From contig NZ_VCCH02000079.1 of NCBI RefSeq assembly GCF_005938675.2, positions 1 through 39,369 on the forward strand: DNA of 39,369 bases, in the 5' to 3' direction. A program made the translations under genes and the position numbers. Of the stretch, positions 32,506 to 39,369 are shown piece by piece; within the stretch, counting starts at the first letter, position 1; every line of letters starts with the position of its first letter. The DNA is from Mycobacterium sp. KBS0706 (GTDB lineage: Bacteria; Pseudomonadota; Alphaproteobacteria; DSM-16000; Inquilinaceae). The notes beneath the pieces are model-generated. The model worked only from the letters and a program-made list of their open reading frames with translations. It made no database searches and had not been told where the DNA came from.

Positions 32506-33203
32506 GGCTTCGGCCGCGGCGGGGCGTAGCCGCCGATCTTGGCGGTGCGCAGGCCGAGCCGGGCCAGGCCTTCGACCAGGGTGACCGCGGCGGCGACACC
32601 GTCGACCACCGGCACGCCGTGCCGCGCCGAGAGCCGTGCGACCAGGTCGGCCATGCCGGCGCAGCCCAGCACGATCGCCTCGGCCCGGTCGGCCTGCAGC
32701 GCCGCGGCGATCTCGGACGAGATCCGCTGCTCGGCATCCGAGTCCGGGCGCTCTAGGTCCAGGACCGGGATCTCCGCCGCCCGCACCCGGGCGCAGCGGG
32801 CGGCCAGGCCATAGCGCTGGAGGTTCGCCTCGATCACAGGGATCGAGCACGCCAGCGTCGTCACCACCGAGAAGCGGCCGGCCAGAAGAGCGGCGACATG
32901 GAAGCCGGCCTCGCCGATGCCGACCACCGGCGCCTTTGCCAGGCTGCGGGCGGCGTCCAGCCCGGTGTCGTCGAAGCAGGCGATGACATGGCCGGCGACG
33001 CCCCGCGCCTCGCCGCGGGCGATCTCCTGCAGCAGGCCTGGCACCGCCAGGGCGCCGTCGACCCAGCCCTCGATCGAGGCCGGGCCCATCTCCGGATTCA
33101 CCGCGGTGACCCATGTGCCCGGCGCCGCGACGGCCGCGGCGGCGACGCCGATCTTGGCGGTCATGCCCGCCGTGGTGTTCGGGTTGACGACGAGGATCTC
33201 CAT
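32445..33203 (-). CDS. Asp/Glu/hydantoin racemase family protein
   Basis: This 252-residue protein has the racemase pattern: VVNPNTTAGMT at the start, Cys76 in VIACFDDTGLDAAR and Cys181 in IVLGCAGM. These two cysteines act as the acid/base pair in hydantoin and aspartate/glutamate racemases. GYAPPRPKPY near the end is typical of the hydantoin racemase branch. It is the last gene of the leftward ABC importer run, five bases after the permease stop, so it may act on the imported compound. Its last 61 bases overlap the convergent gene. The exact substrate (hydantoin, amino acid, allantoin-like) is open. Confidence 0.85.
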   Translation of the reverse strand: MEILVVNPNTTAGMTAKIGVAAAAVAAPGTWVTAVNPEMGPASIEGWVDGALAVPGLLQEIARGEARGVAGHVIACFDDTGLDAARSLAKAPVVGIGEAGFHVAALLAGRFSVVTTLACSIPVIEANLQRYGLAARCARVRAAEIPVLDLERPDSDAEQRISSEIAAALQADRAEAIVLGCAGMADLVARLSARHGVPVVDGVAAAVTLVEGLARLGLRTAKIGGYAPPRPKPYAGVLASFAPATSGNTSMT

Positions 33204-33208
33204 GCCGG

Positions 33209-34111
33209 TCACACCAGCCCCTTCCCGGCGTCGGTGCCGTGGCGGGTGCGGCGGCGGCGCAGCACCGCCATCAGGGCGAGCGCGGTCAGCACCACCGCCA
33301 GCGACACCGCCGTGGTCACCGTGCCGAGAGCGTAGATCTCCGGCGTCGTCACCGTGGTGGTCAGGCCCTGCAACTCCAGCGGCAGCGTGTTCTGCTCGCC
33401 GATCGCCTGGGACGACCGGGCGATCTCGTCCCAGGACAAAGTGAAGCCGAACAGGCCGACCCCGACCACGCTGGCGCCGATGATCGGCAGCACGACATGG
33501 CGGAAGCTCTGCCAGGACGAGGCGCCGAGATCCCGCGCCGCCTCCTCGTAGCGGCGGTCGAAGCGATTGAAGACCGCGAACATGATCAAGAGTCCGAAGG
33601 GCATGGTCCAGGTCAGATGCGCGCCGAGGCCGGAGCGGAACAGGCCCATCGCCGTGGTGAATTCGTCGTTGATCCAGGCGATGTCCCAGCTTTCGCCAAA
33701 GGCTTTGATCGCCTCGTCGAGCAGGCGGAATTCGAGCGCGATGCCGAGCGAGACCACGATCGACGGCATGATCAGGCTGGCGATCGCGGTGTAGAACAGC
33801 GCCGACTGGCCCGGGAATCGGCGGCGGAAGGCCAGGCCCGCCAGCACCGAGAAGGCCATGGTCAGCACCATCACGACCAGGCCGAGCTTGAGCGAGCGCC
33901 AGAAGGCGGCACCGATGTCGACCACGCCCATGCCGGCCCACAGCTTCTCGAACCAGAAGGTCGAGACGCCATTCATCGGGAAGGTCAGCCCGCCCTGCGG
34001 CCCCTGGAAGGACAGCACGAAGATGGTCAGCGTCGGGCCGTAGAGGAACAGCACGAACAGGGCGAACACGGCGGCCAGGACGTAGAAGGAGAGAGGACGG
34101 CCTTCGCGCAT
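33209..34111 (-). CDS. ABC transporter permease, PotC type
   Basis: This 300-residue inner-membrane permease belongs to the spermidine/putrescine family. It begins with a membrane segment (LAAVFALFVLFLYGPTLTIFVLSF) and has about six in all. The EAA coupling loop is YEEAARDLGASSWQSFRHVVLPII near residues 189-212. GFTLSWDEIARS after it is typical of PotC (the GFTLSFDE motif). It follows the PotB-type permease by three bases and precedes the racemase by five. The ligand cannot be read from the permease. Confidence 0.9.
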   Translation of the reverse strand: MREGRPLSFYVLAAVFALFVLFLYGPTLTIFVLSFQGPQGGLTFPMNGVSTFWFEKLWAGMGVVDIGAAFWRSLKLGLVVMVLTMAFSVLAGLAFRRRFPGQSALFYTAIASLIMPSIVVSLGIALEFRLLDEAIKAFGESWDIAWINDEFTTAMGLFRSGLGAHLTWTMPFGLLIMFAVFNRFDRRYEEAARDLGASSWQSFRHVVLPIIGASVVGVGLFGFTLSWDEIARSSQAIGEQNTLPLELQGLTTTVTTPEIYALGTVTTAVSLAVVLTALALMAVLRRRRTRHGTDAGKGLV

Positions 34112-34114
34112 CGC

Positions 34115-35047
34115 TCAGAGTTCCTTCCGGATGTCGACCAGCCGGGTCAGGGCGACGATGATCATGATCACCACGGCCAGCAGGATCACGGCGTTGGCCG
34201 CCGCGGCCGGGAACTGCAGGTAGCTGAGCTGGACCTGGATCACCTTGCCGACCGAGGCGATCTGCTGCCCGCCCATGACGCCGACGGTGACGAAGTCGCC
34301 CATCACGATGGTGACGACGAAGATCGAGCCGATGACGATGCCCGGCTTGCACAGCGGCACGATCACATTCCACAGGATCTGCCAGCCGCTGGCGCCGGCA
34401 TCGGTCGCGGCCTCGATCAGCGACCGGTCGATGCGCAGCATCGAGTTCAGGATCGGTACGATCATGAACACGGTGAACAGGTGGACGAAGGCCAGCACCA
34501 CCGAGAATTCGGAGTAGAGCAGCCCGTCGATCGGCCGGTCGATCACGCCGAGGCCGAGCAGCCCCTGGTTGACCAGCCCGTTGCGGCCGAGCAGCGGGAT
34601 CCAGGAGATCATCCGGATCACGTTCGAGGTCCAGAACGGGATGGTGCAGAGCAGGCACAGCACGATCTGCATCGCCGTGCTGCGGACATGGAACACCAGG
34701 AAATAGGCGATGGTGAAGCCGAGGCCGAGGGTGATGGCCCAGACCGTCGCCCCGATTTTCAAGGTCGAGAGATAGGTCTTGAAGGTGGTGCACAGGTCGG
34801 GGAGCGAGGTCAGGCAGCCGTCGAACGCCTCGACATAGTTGCGCAGCGTGAAGTCCGGCACGATCGAGTATTCGGTGTAGTCCCAGAAGCTGACCACCAC
34901 CGTGACCGCCAGCGGCAGCACGAAGAACAGCAGGAACACCAGCATCATCGGCGCCGCCTGCAGGAACGCCGGCAGCCGCCCGGAAGATTGGGTCCGGGGC
35001 GCCGCGGCGGAGCGGGCGGGTGCGTCTTCCGCGGGGATGGCGGTCAT
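34115..35047 (-). CDS. ABC transporter permease, PotB type
   Basis: This 310-residue permease has a Pro/Ala-rich cytoplasmic N-terminus of about 28 residues, then about six membrane segments. The first is APMMLVFLLFFVLPLAVTVVVSFW. The EAA loop is LIEAATDAGASGWQILWNVIVPL near residues 213-235, and GDFVTVGVMGG follows, as in PotB (the GxFVTPxxLGG motif). An intergenic repeat separates it from the binding-protein gene upstream. It pairs with the PotC-type permease three bases downstream. Confidence 0.9.
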   Translation of the reverse strand: MTAIPAEDAPARSAAAPRTQSSGRLPAFLQAAPMMLVFLLFFVLPLAVTVVVSFWDYTEYSIVPDFTLRNYVEAFDGCLTSLPDLCTTFKTYLSTLKIGATVWAITLGLGFTIAYFLVFHVRSTAMQIVLCLLCTIPFWTSNVIRMISWIPLLGRNGLVNQGLLGLGVIDRPIDGLLYSEFSVVLAFVHLFTVFMIVPILNSMLRIDRSLIEAATDAGASGWQILWNVIVPLCKPGIVIGSIFVVTIVMGDFVTVGVMGGQQIASVGKVIQVQLSYLQFPAAAANAVILLAVVIMIIVALTRLVDIRKEL

Positions 35048-35075
35048 GCTGCCTCTCGGATCATACGGCGGCGAG

Positions 35076-35185
35076 CCCCCTCACCCTCCCGGCCTACGGC
35101 CGGGCCCCTCCCTCTCCCCGAGGCGAGGGAATCACCTCTCCTCCGGGGAGAGGTCGAAATCGCGCAGCGATTTCGGGTGAGGGGG
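35076..35185 (+). repeat. Multi-hairpin intergenic repeat, copy B (110 bp)
   Basis: This is the second copy of the repeat at 11479-11598, in the same orientation, with outer arms CCCCCTCACCC (35076-35086) and GGGTGAGGGGG (35175-35185). Internal stems include CCCGGCC-TAC-GGCCGGG and CGAAATCGC-GCA-GCGATTTCG. The CCCTCCCTCTCCCCGAGG stretch is shared with copy A. It lies inside the importer operon between the binding protein and PotB-type permease genes, where it may lower permease relative to binding-protein expression. Confidence 0.8.
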
Positions 35186-35208
35186 TGGTCACGGTGGCGC
35201 TCAGCGCT

Positions 35209-36501
35209 CTACGCGGCGATGAAGGCGTTCCACTTGCGGATCATATAGTCGTTCTCATCCATCACCGCGTTCCAGCAGGCGACGCCGCCCATGCGCTGGC
35301 CGTAGGAGCCGCCGTCGCGCACCGCGCCGGCCTTCTCCATCACCGTGCCGTCCGGCGCCTTGATGTCCTGGGCCGCCGGCTTGCCCTCCATCCAATAGGC
35401 CCATTCGTACGGCTCCATATTAGCCTTGGCCGTCTCCAGCACCGCCGAATAGTAGCCCTGGCGGTTGAGATAGGCGCCGGCCCAGCCGGACAGGAACCAG
35501 TTGATGAAGTCGTAGGCGGCGTCGAGCTTCTTGTCCTTCAGCGTCTTCGGCAGGCCGAAGCCGGAGGCCCAGGCGCGGTAGCCCTCCTTCAGCGGCTGGA
35601 AGGTGCAGGCGATGCCCATCGAGCGCACCTTGGTCACGGCCGGCGACCACATCGACTGGATCACCGTCTCGCCCGAGGCCATCAGGTTCACGCTCTCGTT
35701 GAAATCCTGCCAGAAGGCGCGGAACTGGCCGGCCTGCTTGGCCTCGGTCAGCACCTTCATGGTCAGGTCGATCTCCTCCTTCGTCATATTGCCCTTGTCG
35801 GCATAGGTGTGGAGGCCGGCCGATTCCACGACCATGGCCGCGTCCATGATGCCGATCGACGGGATGTTCAGGATCGAGGCCTTGCCCTTGAACTCGGGGT
35901 TCAGGAGCTCTTTCCAGCTCTCGACCGGCCGGCCGATCAAATCGGGCCGGATGCCGAGTGTGTCGGCGTTGTAGGTGGTCGGGATCAGGGTGATCCACTC
36001 GGTCGGCTCGGCGGCGAAGGTCTTGCCGTTCTTCTCGGGCAGATAGAACACCTTCTTCGGCGCGGTGCCCTGGTCGCCGATTTTCTTGCCGTTCAGCTCG
36101 CCCTTGGTGAACACGGTCGAGATCTGGTCGACGTACTTGATCCGCTTCGCGTCCATGCCCTGCAGGTTGCCGGAGGGCAGCAGCTTCTTCAGCGAGAAGT
36201 ATTCGCTGTCGACCAGATCGAAGGAGTTCGGCTGGGTGACGATGCGCTTGGTCACCTCGTCGGTCGTCACCGGCACGTATTCGATGGTGATGCCGAGATC
36301 CTCCTTCGCCTTCCGGGCGATGTCGGCGCTCTGGTTCACCGCGGTGCCGAGATAGCGCAGCGTCACCGGCTCGGCGGCGATGATCGCCGGGAAGCCGGTG
36401 ATGGCGCGGCTGCCGACCAGCGCGCCGGCGGTCGCCGCCGTGGTCTTCAGCAGGGTGCGGCGGGACAGGCCGCACAGGATCTTGTTCGGGGTATCCGCCA
36501 T
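35209..36501 (-). CDS. Tat-exported extracellular solute-binding protein (PotD/SBP_bac_1 type)
   Basis: This 430-residue periplasmic receptor has a twin-arginine signal: SRRTLLKTT with Arg14-Arg15, then a weakly hydrophobic AATAGALVGSR stretch and a cut near IIAAEP. The mature part (VTLRYLGTAVNQSADIARKAKEDLGI) is typical of family 1/8 binding proteins, with GFGLPKTLKDKKLDAAYDFINWFLS near residue 330 as the PotD-like block. Tat export implies folding before secretion. It follows the ATPase gene by twelve bases. Candidates for the ligand are polyamines, amino acids or opine-like compounds; the racemase in the operon favours a chiral nitrogen compound. Confidence 0.88.
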   Translation of the reverse strand: MADTPNKILCGLSRRTLLKTTAATAGALVGSRAITGFPAIIAAEPVTLRYLGTAVNQSADIARKAKEDLGITIEYVPVTTDEVTKRIVTQPNSFDLVDSEYFSLKKLLPSGNLQGMDAKRIKYVDQISTVFTKGELNGKKIGDQGTAPKKVFYLPEKNGKTFAAEPTEWITLIPTTYNADTLGIRPDLIGRPVESWKELLNPEFKGKASILNIPSIGIMDAAMVVESAGLHTYADKGNMTKEEIDLTMKVLTEAKQAGQFRAFWQDFNESVNLMASGETVIQSMWSPAVTKVRSMGIACTFQPLKEGYRAWASGFGLPKTLKDKKLDAAYDFINWFLSGWAGAYLNRQGYYSAVLETAKANMEPYEWAYWMEGKPAAQDIKAPDGTVMEKAGAVRDGGSYGQRMGGVACWNAVMDENDYMIRKWNAFIAA

Positions 36502-36513
36502 GGTGAGCCTCCG

Positions 36514-37539
36514 TCAGTGTTGGGGGCGATGGTCGCCGCGCCCCGCGGCGTCGAGGGGATGGATGTCCTGGTCGGCCCAGGCGACGGCGACGCGGTCGCC
36601 CGGCGCCACCGGGTCGGCGAAGAAGTCGGCCTCGGGCAGCCAGGCCAGCATGTCCGGCGCCAGGTCGCAGCCGAAGGCGACATGGACGGTGGCGCCCTGG
36701 TACTCGACCCCCTGCACCACCGCCTCGACCTGGCCGGGCGGCAGCCCGCCGCCGTTCAGGCGGGACAGCCGCAGCCGGTCGGCGCGCAGCGTCGCCAGAC
36801 GGCCGCCGAGGGTGACGACATTGTGGCCGCCGATGAAGCGGGCGACGAATTCGGTGGCCGGACGGGTGAAGAGATCCTGCGGCGGGCCCGCCTGCTCGAT
36901 CCGGCCGCCCTTCATCACCACCGCCAGGTCGGCCAGCGCCATCGCCTCCTCCTGGCTGTGGGTGACGTGGATGAAGCTGATGCCGAGCTCCGCCTGCAGC
37001 CGCTTCAGCTCGGCCCGCATCTTGATCCGCAGGAAGGGGTCGAGGGCTGAGAGCGGCTCGTCCAGCAGCAGGATCTGCGGCTGGGTGATCAGCGCCCGGG
37101 CCAACGCCACGCGCTGCTGCTGCCCGCCCGACAGCTGCGCCGGCAGGCGCTCGCCATAGGCTTCCATCGCCACCAGGGCCAGCAGCTCCGCCGCCTTGGC
37201 CCGCCGCTCGGCCTTCGCCACGCCGCGCATCTTCAGGCTGAAGGCGACGTTGTCGGCGACCGAGAGATGCGGGAACAGGGCGTAGGACTGGAACATCATC
37301 GCCGTACCGCGCCGGGCCGGCGGCCGGTCGGTGACGTTGGCCGTGCCGAGGATGATGTCGCCGTCCGACACCGCCTCATGCCCCGCGACCATGCGCAAGG
37401 TCGAGGTCTTGCCGCAGCCGGAGGGGCCCAGCAGGCAGCAATAGGTGCCGGCCGGAATCTTCAGGTCGATGCCGTCCACGGCGACGGTGCCGCCGTAGCG
37501 CTTGGTCACCTTCACCAGCTCGAGATCTGCGCCGCGCAT
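36514..37539 (-). CDS. ABC transporter ATP-binding protein, PotA type
   Basis: This 341-residue ATPase has Walker A GPSGCGKT (residues 38-45), the Q-loop in MMFQSYALFPH, the signature LSGGQQQR, Walker B LLLDEPLSALD and the switch His in VTHSQEEAMALAD. After the ATPase domain comes a TOBE-like region (about residues 235-341) with GGHNVVTLGGRLATL and VEYQGATVHVAF. The ATG at 37539 has GGGAGAG upstream and is preferred over an upstream ATG at 37605. It is the first gene of the leftward operon and energises the two permeases. Confidence 0.9.
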   Translation of the reverse strand: MRGADLELVKVTKRYGGTVAVDGIDLKIPAGTYCCLLGPSGCGKTSTLRMVAGHEAVSDGDIILGTANVTDRPPARRGTAMMFQSYALFPHLSVADNVAFSLKMRGVAKAERRAKAAELLALVAMEAYGERLPAQLSGGQQQRVALARALITQPQILLLDEPLSALDPFLRIKMRAELKRLQAELGISFIHVTHSQEEAMALADLAVVMKGGRIEQAGPPQDLFTRPATEFVARFIGGHNVVTLGGRLATLRADRLRLSRLNGGGLPPGQVEAVVQGVEYQGATVHVAFGCDLAPDMLAWLPEADFFADPVAPGDRVAVAWADQDIHPLDAAGRGDHRPQH

Positions 37540-37674
37540 CCGCTCTCCCTTTCGGGACAACGAAGGTGCAAGCGCCGTGCCAAGCGCCCGATGCCGCGAT
37601 TCCACCTCGCGGGAGAGCGTCGGGTGCCGGGCAAACGCCTATGCTTTGGGCATATGCATACGGAAGAGCCGAAG

Positions 37675-37686
37675 ATTGTGCACAAT
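37675..37686. promoter_or_regulatory. Probable GntR/FCD operator in the importer divergon
   Basis: ATTGTGCACAAT is a perfect 12-bp palindrome in the 240-base gap between the PotA-type gene and the second GntR gene. It shares ATTGT-NN-ACAAT with the site at 22896-22907. GCATATGC, an eight-base palindrome at 37650-37657, lies just upstream and may belong to a -10. The gap is AT-richer than average and should contain both divergent promoters. Confidence 0.65.
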
Positions 37687-37779
37687 TCTGGATCAACAAG
37701 AATACAATCTTGAGCCCCGTCGATCTGCGTGGGATGGTGGGCCGGACGAGTCGCGGCCACGCCGCGCCGGAGCGGAAGA

Positions 37780-38505
37780 ATGGACACGATCGAGACCGTC
37801 GGCACCCTGGCCGGAATCCGCGACATCCCCGACCGCGGCGCGCGGTCGGCGGCGATCTACCGCTCGATTCTGGACGCAATCGTCGAGCACCGGCTGCCGC
37901 CGCGCACCAAGCTGTCGGAGGACGAGATCGGCACCGCCTTCGGCGTCAGCCGCACCATCGTGCGCTCCGCCCTGCAGGCGCTGGCGCATCAGCACATGGT
38001 GGTGATCGAGAAGAACCGCGGCGCCTTCGTTGCGGCGCCCACGGTCGAGGAAGCGCGCGAGGTGTTCGAGGCCCGCCGCACGCTGGAGGCCGCGATCGCC
38101 CGCCGCGCCGCCGAGCGCACCGTGCCGGCCGACATCGAGCGGCTGGAGCGGCACCTGGCCGAGGAGGCCGAGGCGCTGCGCCGGGGCGACCGGCCGCGCG
38201 CCATCCAGCTCTCCGGCCTGTTCCATCTCGGCATCGCCGAGATCGCCCGGCAGCGGGTGATGGAGCGGTTCCTGCGCGAGCTGGTGTCGCGCGCCTCGCT
38301 GGTCATCGCCCTCTACGGCCGCAGCGGCGCCTCGGCCTGCGGCAACACCGAGCATGAGGCGATCCTGCAGGCCCTGGCCCGGCACGATGCCGACGGCGCC
38401 GGCGCCGCCATGCTGGCCCATCTGACCCATATCGAGCAGGATCTCGACCTCGCCCCGGCCGAAGCCGGGCCTGTCGACCTCGCGGCAGTGCTGCGGGGGC
38501 GATAG
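37780..38505 (+). CDS. GntR-family regulator, FadR subfamily (FCD domain)
   Basis: This 241-residue regulator has a winged helix with LPPRTKLSEDEIGTAFGVSRTIVRSALQAL (about residues 39-68) as the recognition region. The helical FCD domain follows, with EVFEARRTLEAAIARRAAE, LFHLGIAEIARQ and EHEAILQALARHDADG carrying the metal/ligand residues. The ATG at 37780 is chosen; a longer frame to 37729 lacks a better site. It is divergent from the polyamine-type importer, with an ATTGTGCACAAT palindrome between them, so it probably controls that operon and itself. The likely ligand is the imported compound or a breakdown product. Confidence 0.9.
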   Translation: MDTIETVGTLAGIRDIPDRGARSAAIYRSILDAIVEHRLPPRTKLSEDEIGTAFGVSRTIVRSALQALAHQHMVVIEKNRGAFVAAPTVEEAREVFEARRTLEAAIARRAAERTVPADIERLERHLAEEAEALRRGDRPRAIQLSGLFHLGIAEIARQRVMERFLRELVSRASLVIALYGRSGASACGNTEHEAILQALARHDADGAGAAMLAHLTHIEQDLDLAPAEAGPVDLAAVLRGR

Positions 38506-38557
38506 CCGTCCGGGCGCCTGTCCAGATGCGTTCGACTCTACGGATGGGCCGGTGCCG

Positions 38558-38674
38558 CCCCCTCACCCGCCAGCGCGATGCGCTGTCGACCTCTCCCCGA
38601 GGGAGAGACAAGAACTCCCTCTCCTCGGGGAGAGGGAGGGACCCGACGCCGTAGGCGGCGGGAGGGTGAGGGGG
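38558..38674 (-). repeat. Multi-hairpin intergenic repeat, copy C (117 bp, reversed)
   Basis: This third copy has the same outer arms, CCCCCTCACCC (38558-38568) and GGGTGAGGGGG (38664-38674). The internal order is reversed relative to copies A and B: the GTCGACCTCTCCCCGAGG block comes first, and GACGCCGTAGGCGGCG near the end. It lies between the convergent GntR and hypothetical genes, where it may end transcription from both sides. Confidence 0.8.
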
Positions 38675-38684
38675 TGGCGCCGCC

Positions 38685-39293
38685 TCACTCCAGCGAGATC
38701 ATCGCGGCGCGCCGGCTGGTGACCTGGTCCCGCGCCTTGGCCTCGGAGGCCGCCTTGGCGCGCCTGTGCTCGCGATGCATTTCGAGCAGGTCGGCAATCC
38801 AGCCGCCCGGCCGGAAGGCCTCGACCGCCATCGGGTGCCAGTCGTCATAGGCGGCGCCCGCCCGGTTCACCATCGACACGCCGAACACCGTCTCGCCCGC
38901 GGACGACAGATGGGCCTCGCCATGGCTGTCCCCGCGCTGGTCCGGATGCAGCGACCGCTCCTTGAAGGTGATGCCATAGCGCCGCCCGCGATAGGCGAAG
39001 TCGACGGCGAAGTCCTTCATGTGGTCGACGACCATATCGAGAGCGGTGAAGTCCGGCGGGACCGGCTTGGCGTGGCATGACCAGGCGGCGAAGCGGCGGG
39101 CGTCCCAGACCAGCGCGCACAGCGCCTCGCCGATGCCGCTGCTCTCCATGAACTGCTGCGCCTCGGCGACCTTAGCCCGGTCGGCCGCAGTGCACGCAAG
39201 GCAATTGTCGCGCTCCTCCCGCTCGAGCTCCCCGGCCTTCTGCCGGAACTCGTCGACCAGGGACCGCCACTTCTCCAGATGAGCGTTTCCCAA
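38685..39293 (-). CDS. Unrecognised 202-residue protein
   Basis: This protein was not recognised. The TTG at 39293 is chosen because a full AAGGAGG site lies five bases upstream; GTG 39314 and TTG 39350 would give longer forms (to 221 residues). It is soluble and mixed. A CxxC pair (NCLACTAADRAKV near residue 30) could bind metal or be redox-active. The middle (FAVDFAYRGRRYGITFKERSLHPDQRG) looks beta-rich, and the C-terminus (EMHREHRRAKAASEAKARDQ) is helical and highly charged. No signal peptide or membrane segment is seen. The neighbours give no hint to its role. Confidence 0.6.
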   Translation of the reverse strand: MGNAHLEKWRSLVDEFRQKAGELEREERDNCLACTAADRAKVAEAQQFMESSGIGEALCALVWDARRFAAWSCHAKPVPPDFTALDMVVDHMKDFAVDFAYRGRRYGITFKERSLHPDQRGDSHGEAHLSSAGETVFGVSMVNRAGAAYDDWHPMAVEAFRPGGWIADLLEMHREHRRAKAASEAKARDQVTSRRAAMISLE

Positions 39294-39369
39294 CGCAGCC
39301 TCCTTCTTGGCCACATCACAGGATGGTGCGCCTATTTCGCGCGAATGCAAGGGCTTGGGTGCCGATGGT

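Noticed and set aside
32445..34793. Possible fusion of a permease-like region with the racemase
   Set aside because: The region upstream of the racemase in this frame is a shadow of the real permeases; the ATG at 33203 begins exactly at the conserved racemase N-terminus.
33239..35248. Open frame of 669 codons on the plus strand opposite the two permeases
   Set aside because: Its His/Asp/Arg/Gln-rich sequence is the usual antisense shadow of membrane-protein codons; the opposite strand encodes clear ABC permeases.
1..39369. tRNA, rRNA, riboswitch or prophage genes
   Set aside because: None was recognised on reading both strands; the non-coding gaps are short and are taken up by repeats, promoters and palindromes.

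Overview
The window is about 39 kb of very GC-rich DNA with strong third-position GC, which leaves long spurious open frames on the opposite strand of almost every gene. The gene types suggest a metabolically versatile soil or host-associated alphaproteobacterium, probably of the Rhodospirillales (Inquilinus- or Azospirillum-like). The signs are a DUF1127 small protein, many ABC and tripartite uptake systems, FCD-type GntR regulators, and palindromic intergenic repeats with GCGAAAGC or CCCGGGCTTGACCCGGG cores. This placement is inference; there is no rRNA or other phylogenetic marker apart from prmA.

Layout. (1) 1-7818: the first codons of a probable alcohol dehydrogenase on the minus strand, then a complete oppABCDF-type oligopeptide importer followed by an S9-family serine peptidase, a plausible import-and-digest unit. 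(2) 7830-15636: a class 3 lipase, prmA (ribosomal protein L11 methyltransferase), a secreted glycerophosphodiester phosphodiesterase with a possible Pho box, a YcaD-like MFS transporter, a DUF1127 protein and an Xaa-Pro aminopeptidase with an N-terminal extension. (3) 15765-18472: an MFS transporter, a phytanoyl-CoA dioxygenase-like enzyme and an unrecognised 139-residue protein. (4) 18537-25115: a catabolic divergon. A GntR/FCD regulator and one MmgE/PrpD enzyme go right. A second MmgE/PrpD enzyme, an MFS transporter, an SDR that has lost most of its catalytic residues, a PPC/DUF296 protein and a CsbD protein go left. A perfect ATTGTCGACAAT palindrome lies between the two arms.

(5) 25121-30299: a MurA homologue with Asp in place of the catalytic Cys, a calcineurin-like phosphoesterase and a tctCBA tripartite carboxylate transporter. 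(6) 30516-32505: a DUF1349 protein, a ParD/ParE toxin-antitoxin pair and a putative PD-(D/E)XK-type protein; the last three look like an accessory insertion. (7) 32445-38505: a second regulator-transporter divergon. A GntR/FCD regulator goes right, and a polyamine-type ABC importer (ATPase, Tat-exported binding protein, two permeases) ending in an Asp/Glu/hydantoin racemase goes left, with ATTGTGCACAAT between them. (8) 38558-39293: a palindromic repeat and an unrecognised protein.

The main themes are nutrient uptake (peptides, carboxylates, polyamine or amino-acid-like compounds) and locally regulated catabolism. The points most worth a second look are the Cys-to-Asp MurA, the SDR reduced to its Lys, the two GntR divergons that share an operator core, the TA/nuclease-like island whose last gene overlaps the convergent racemase, a 27-bp palindrome upstream of tctC, and a three-copy multi-hairpin repeat family. 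No tRNA, rRNA, CRISPR array, transposase or prophage gene was seen.
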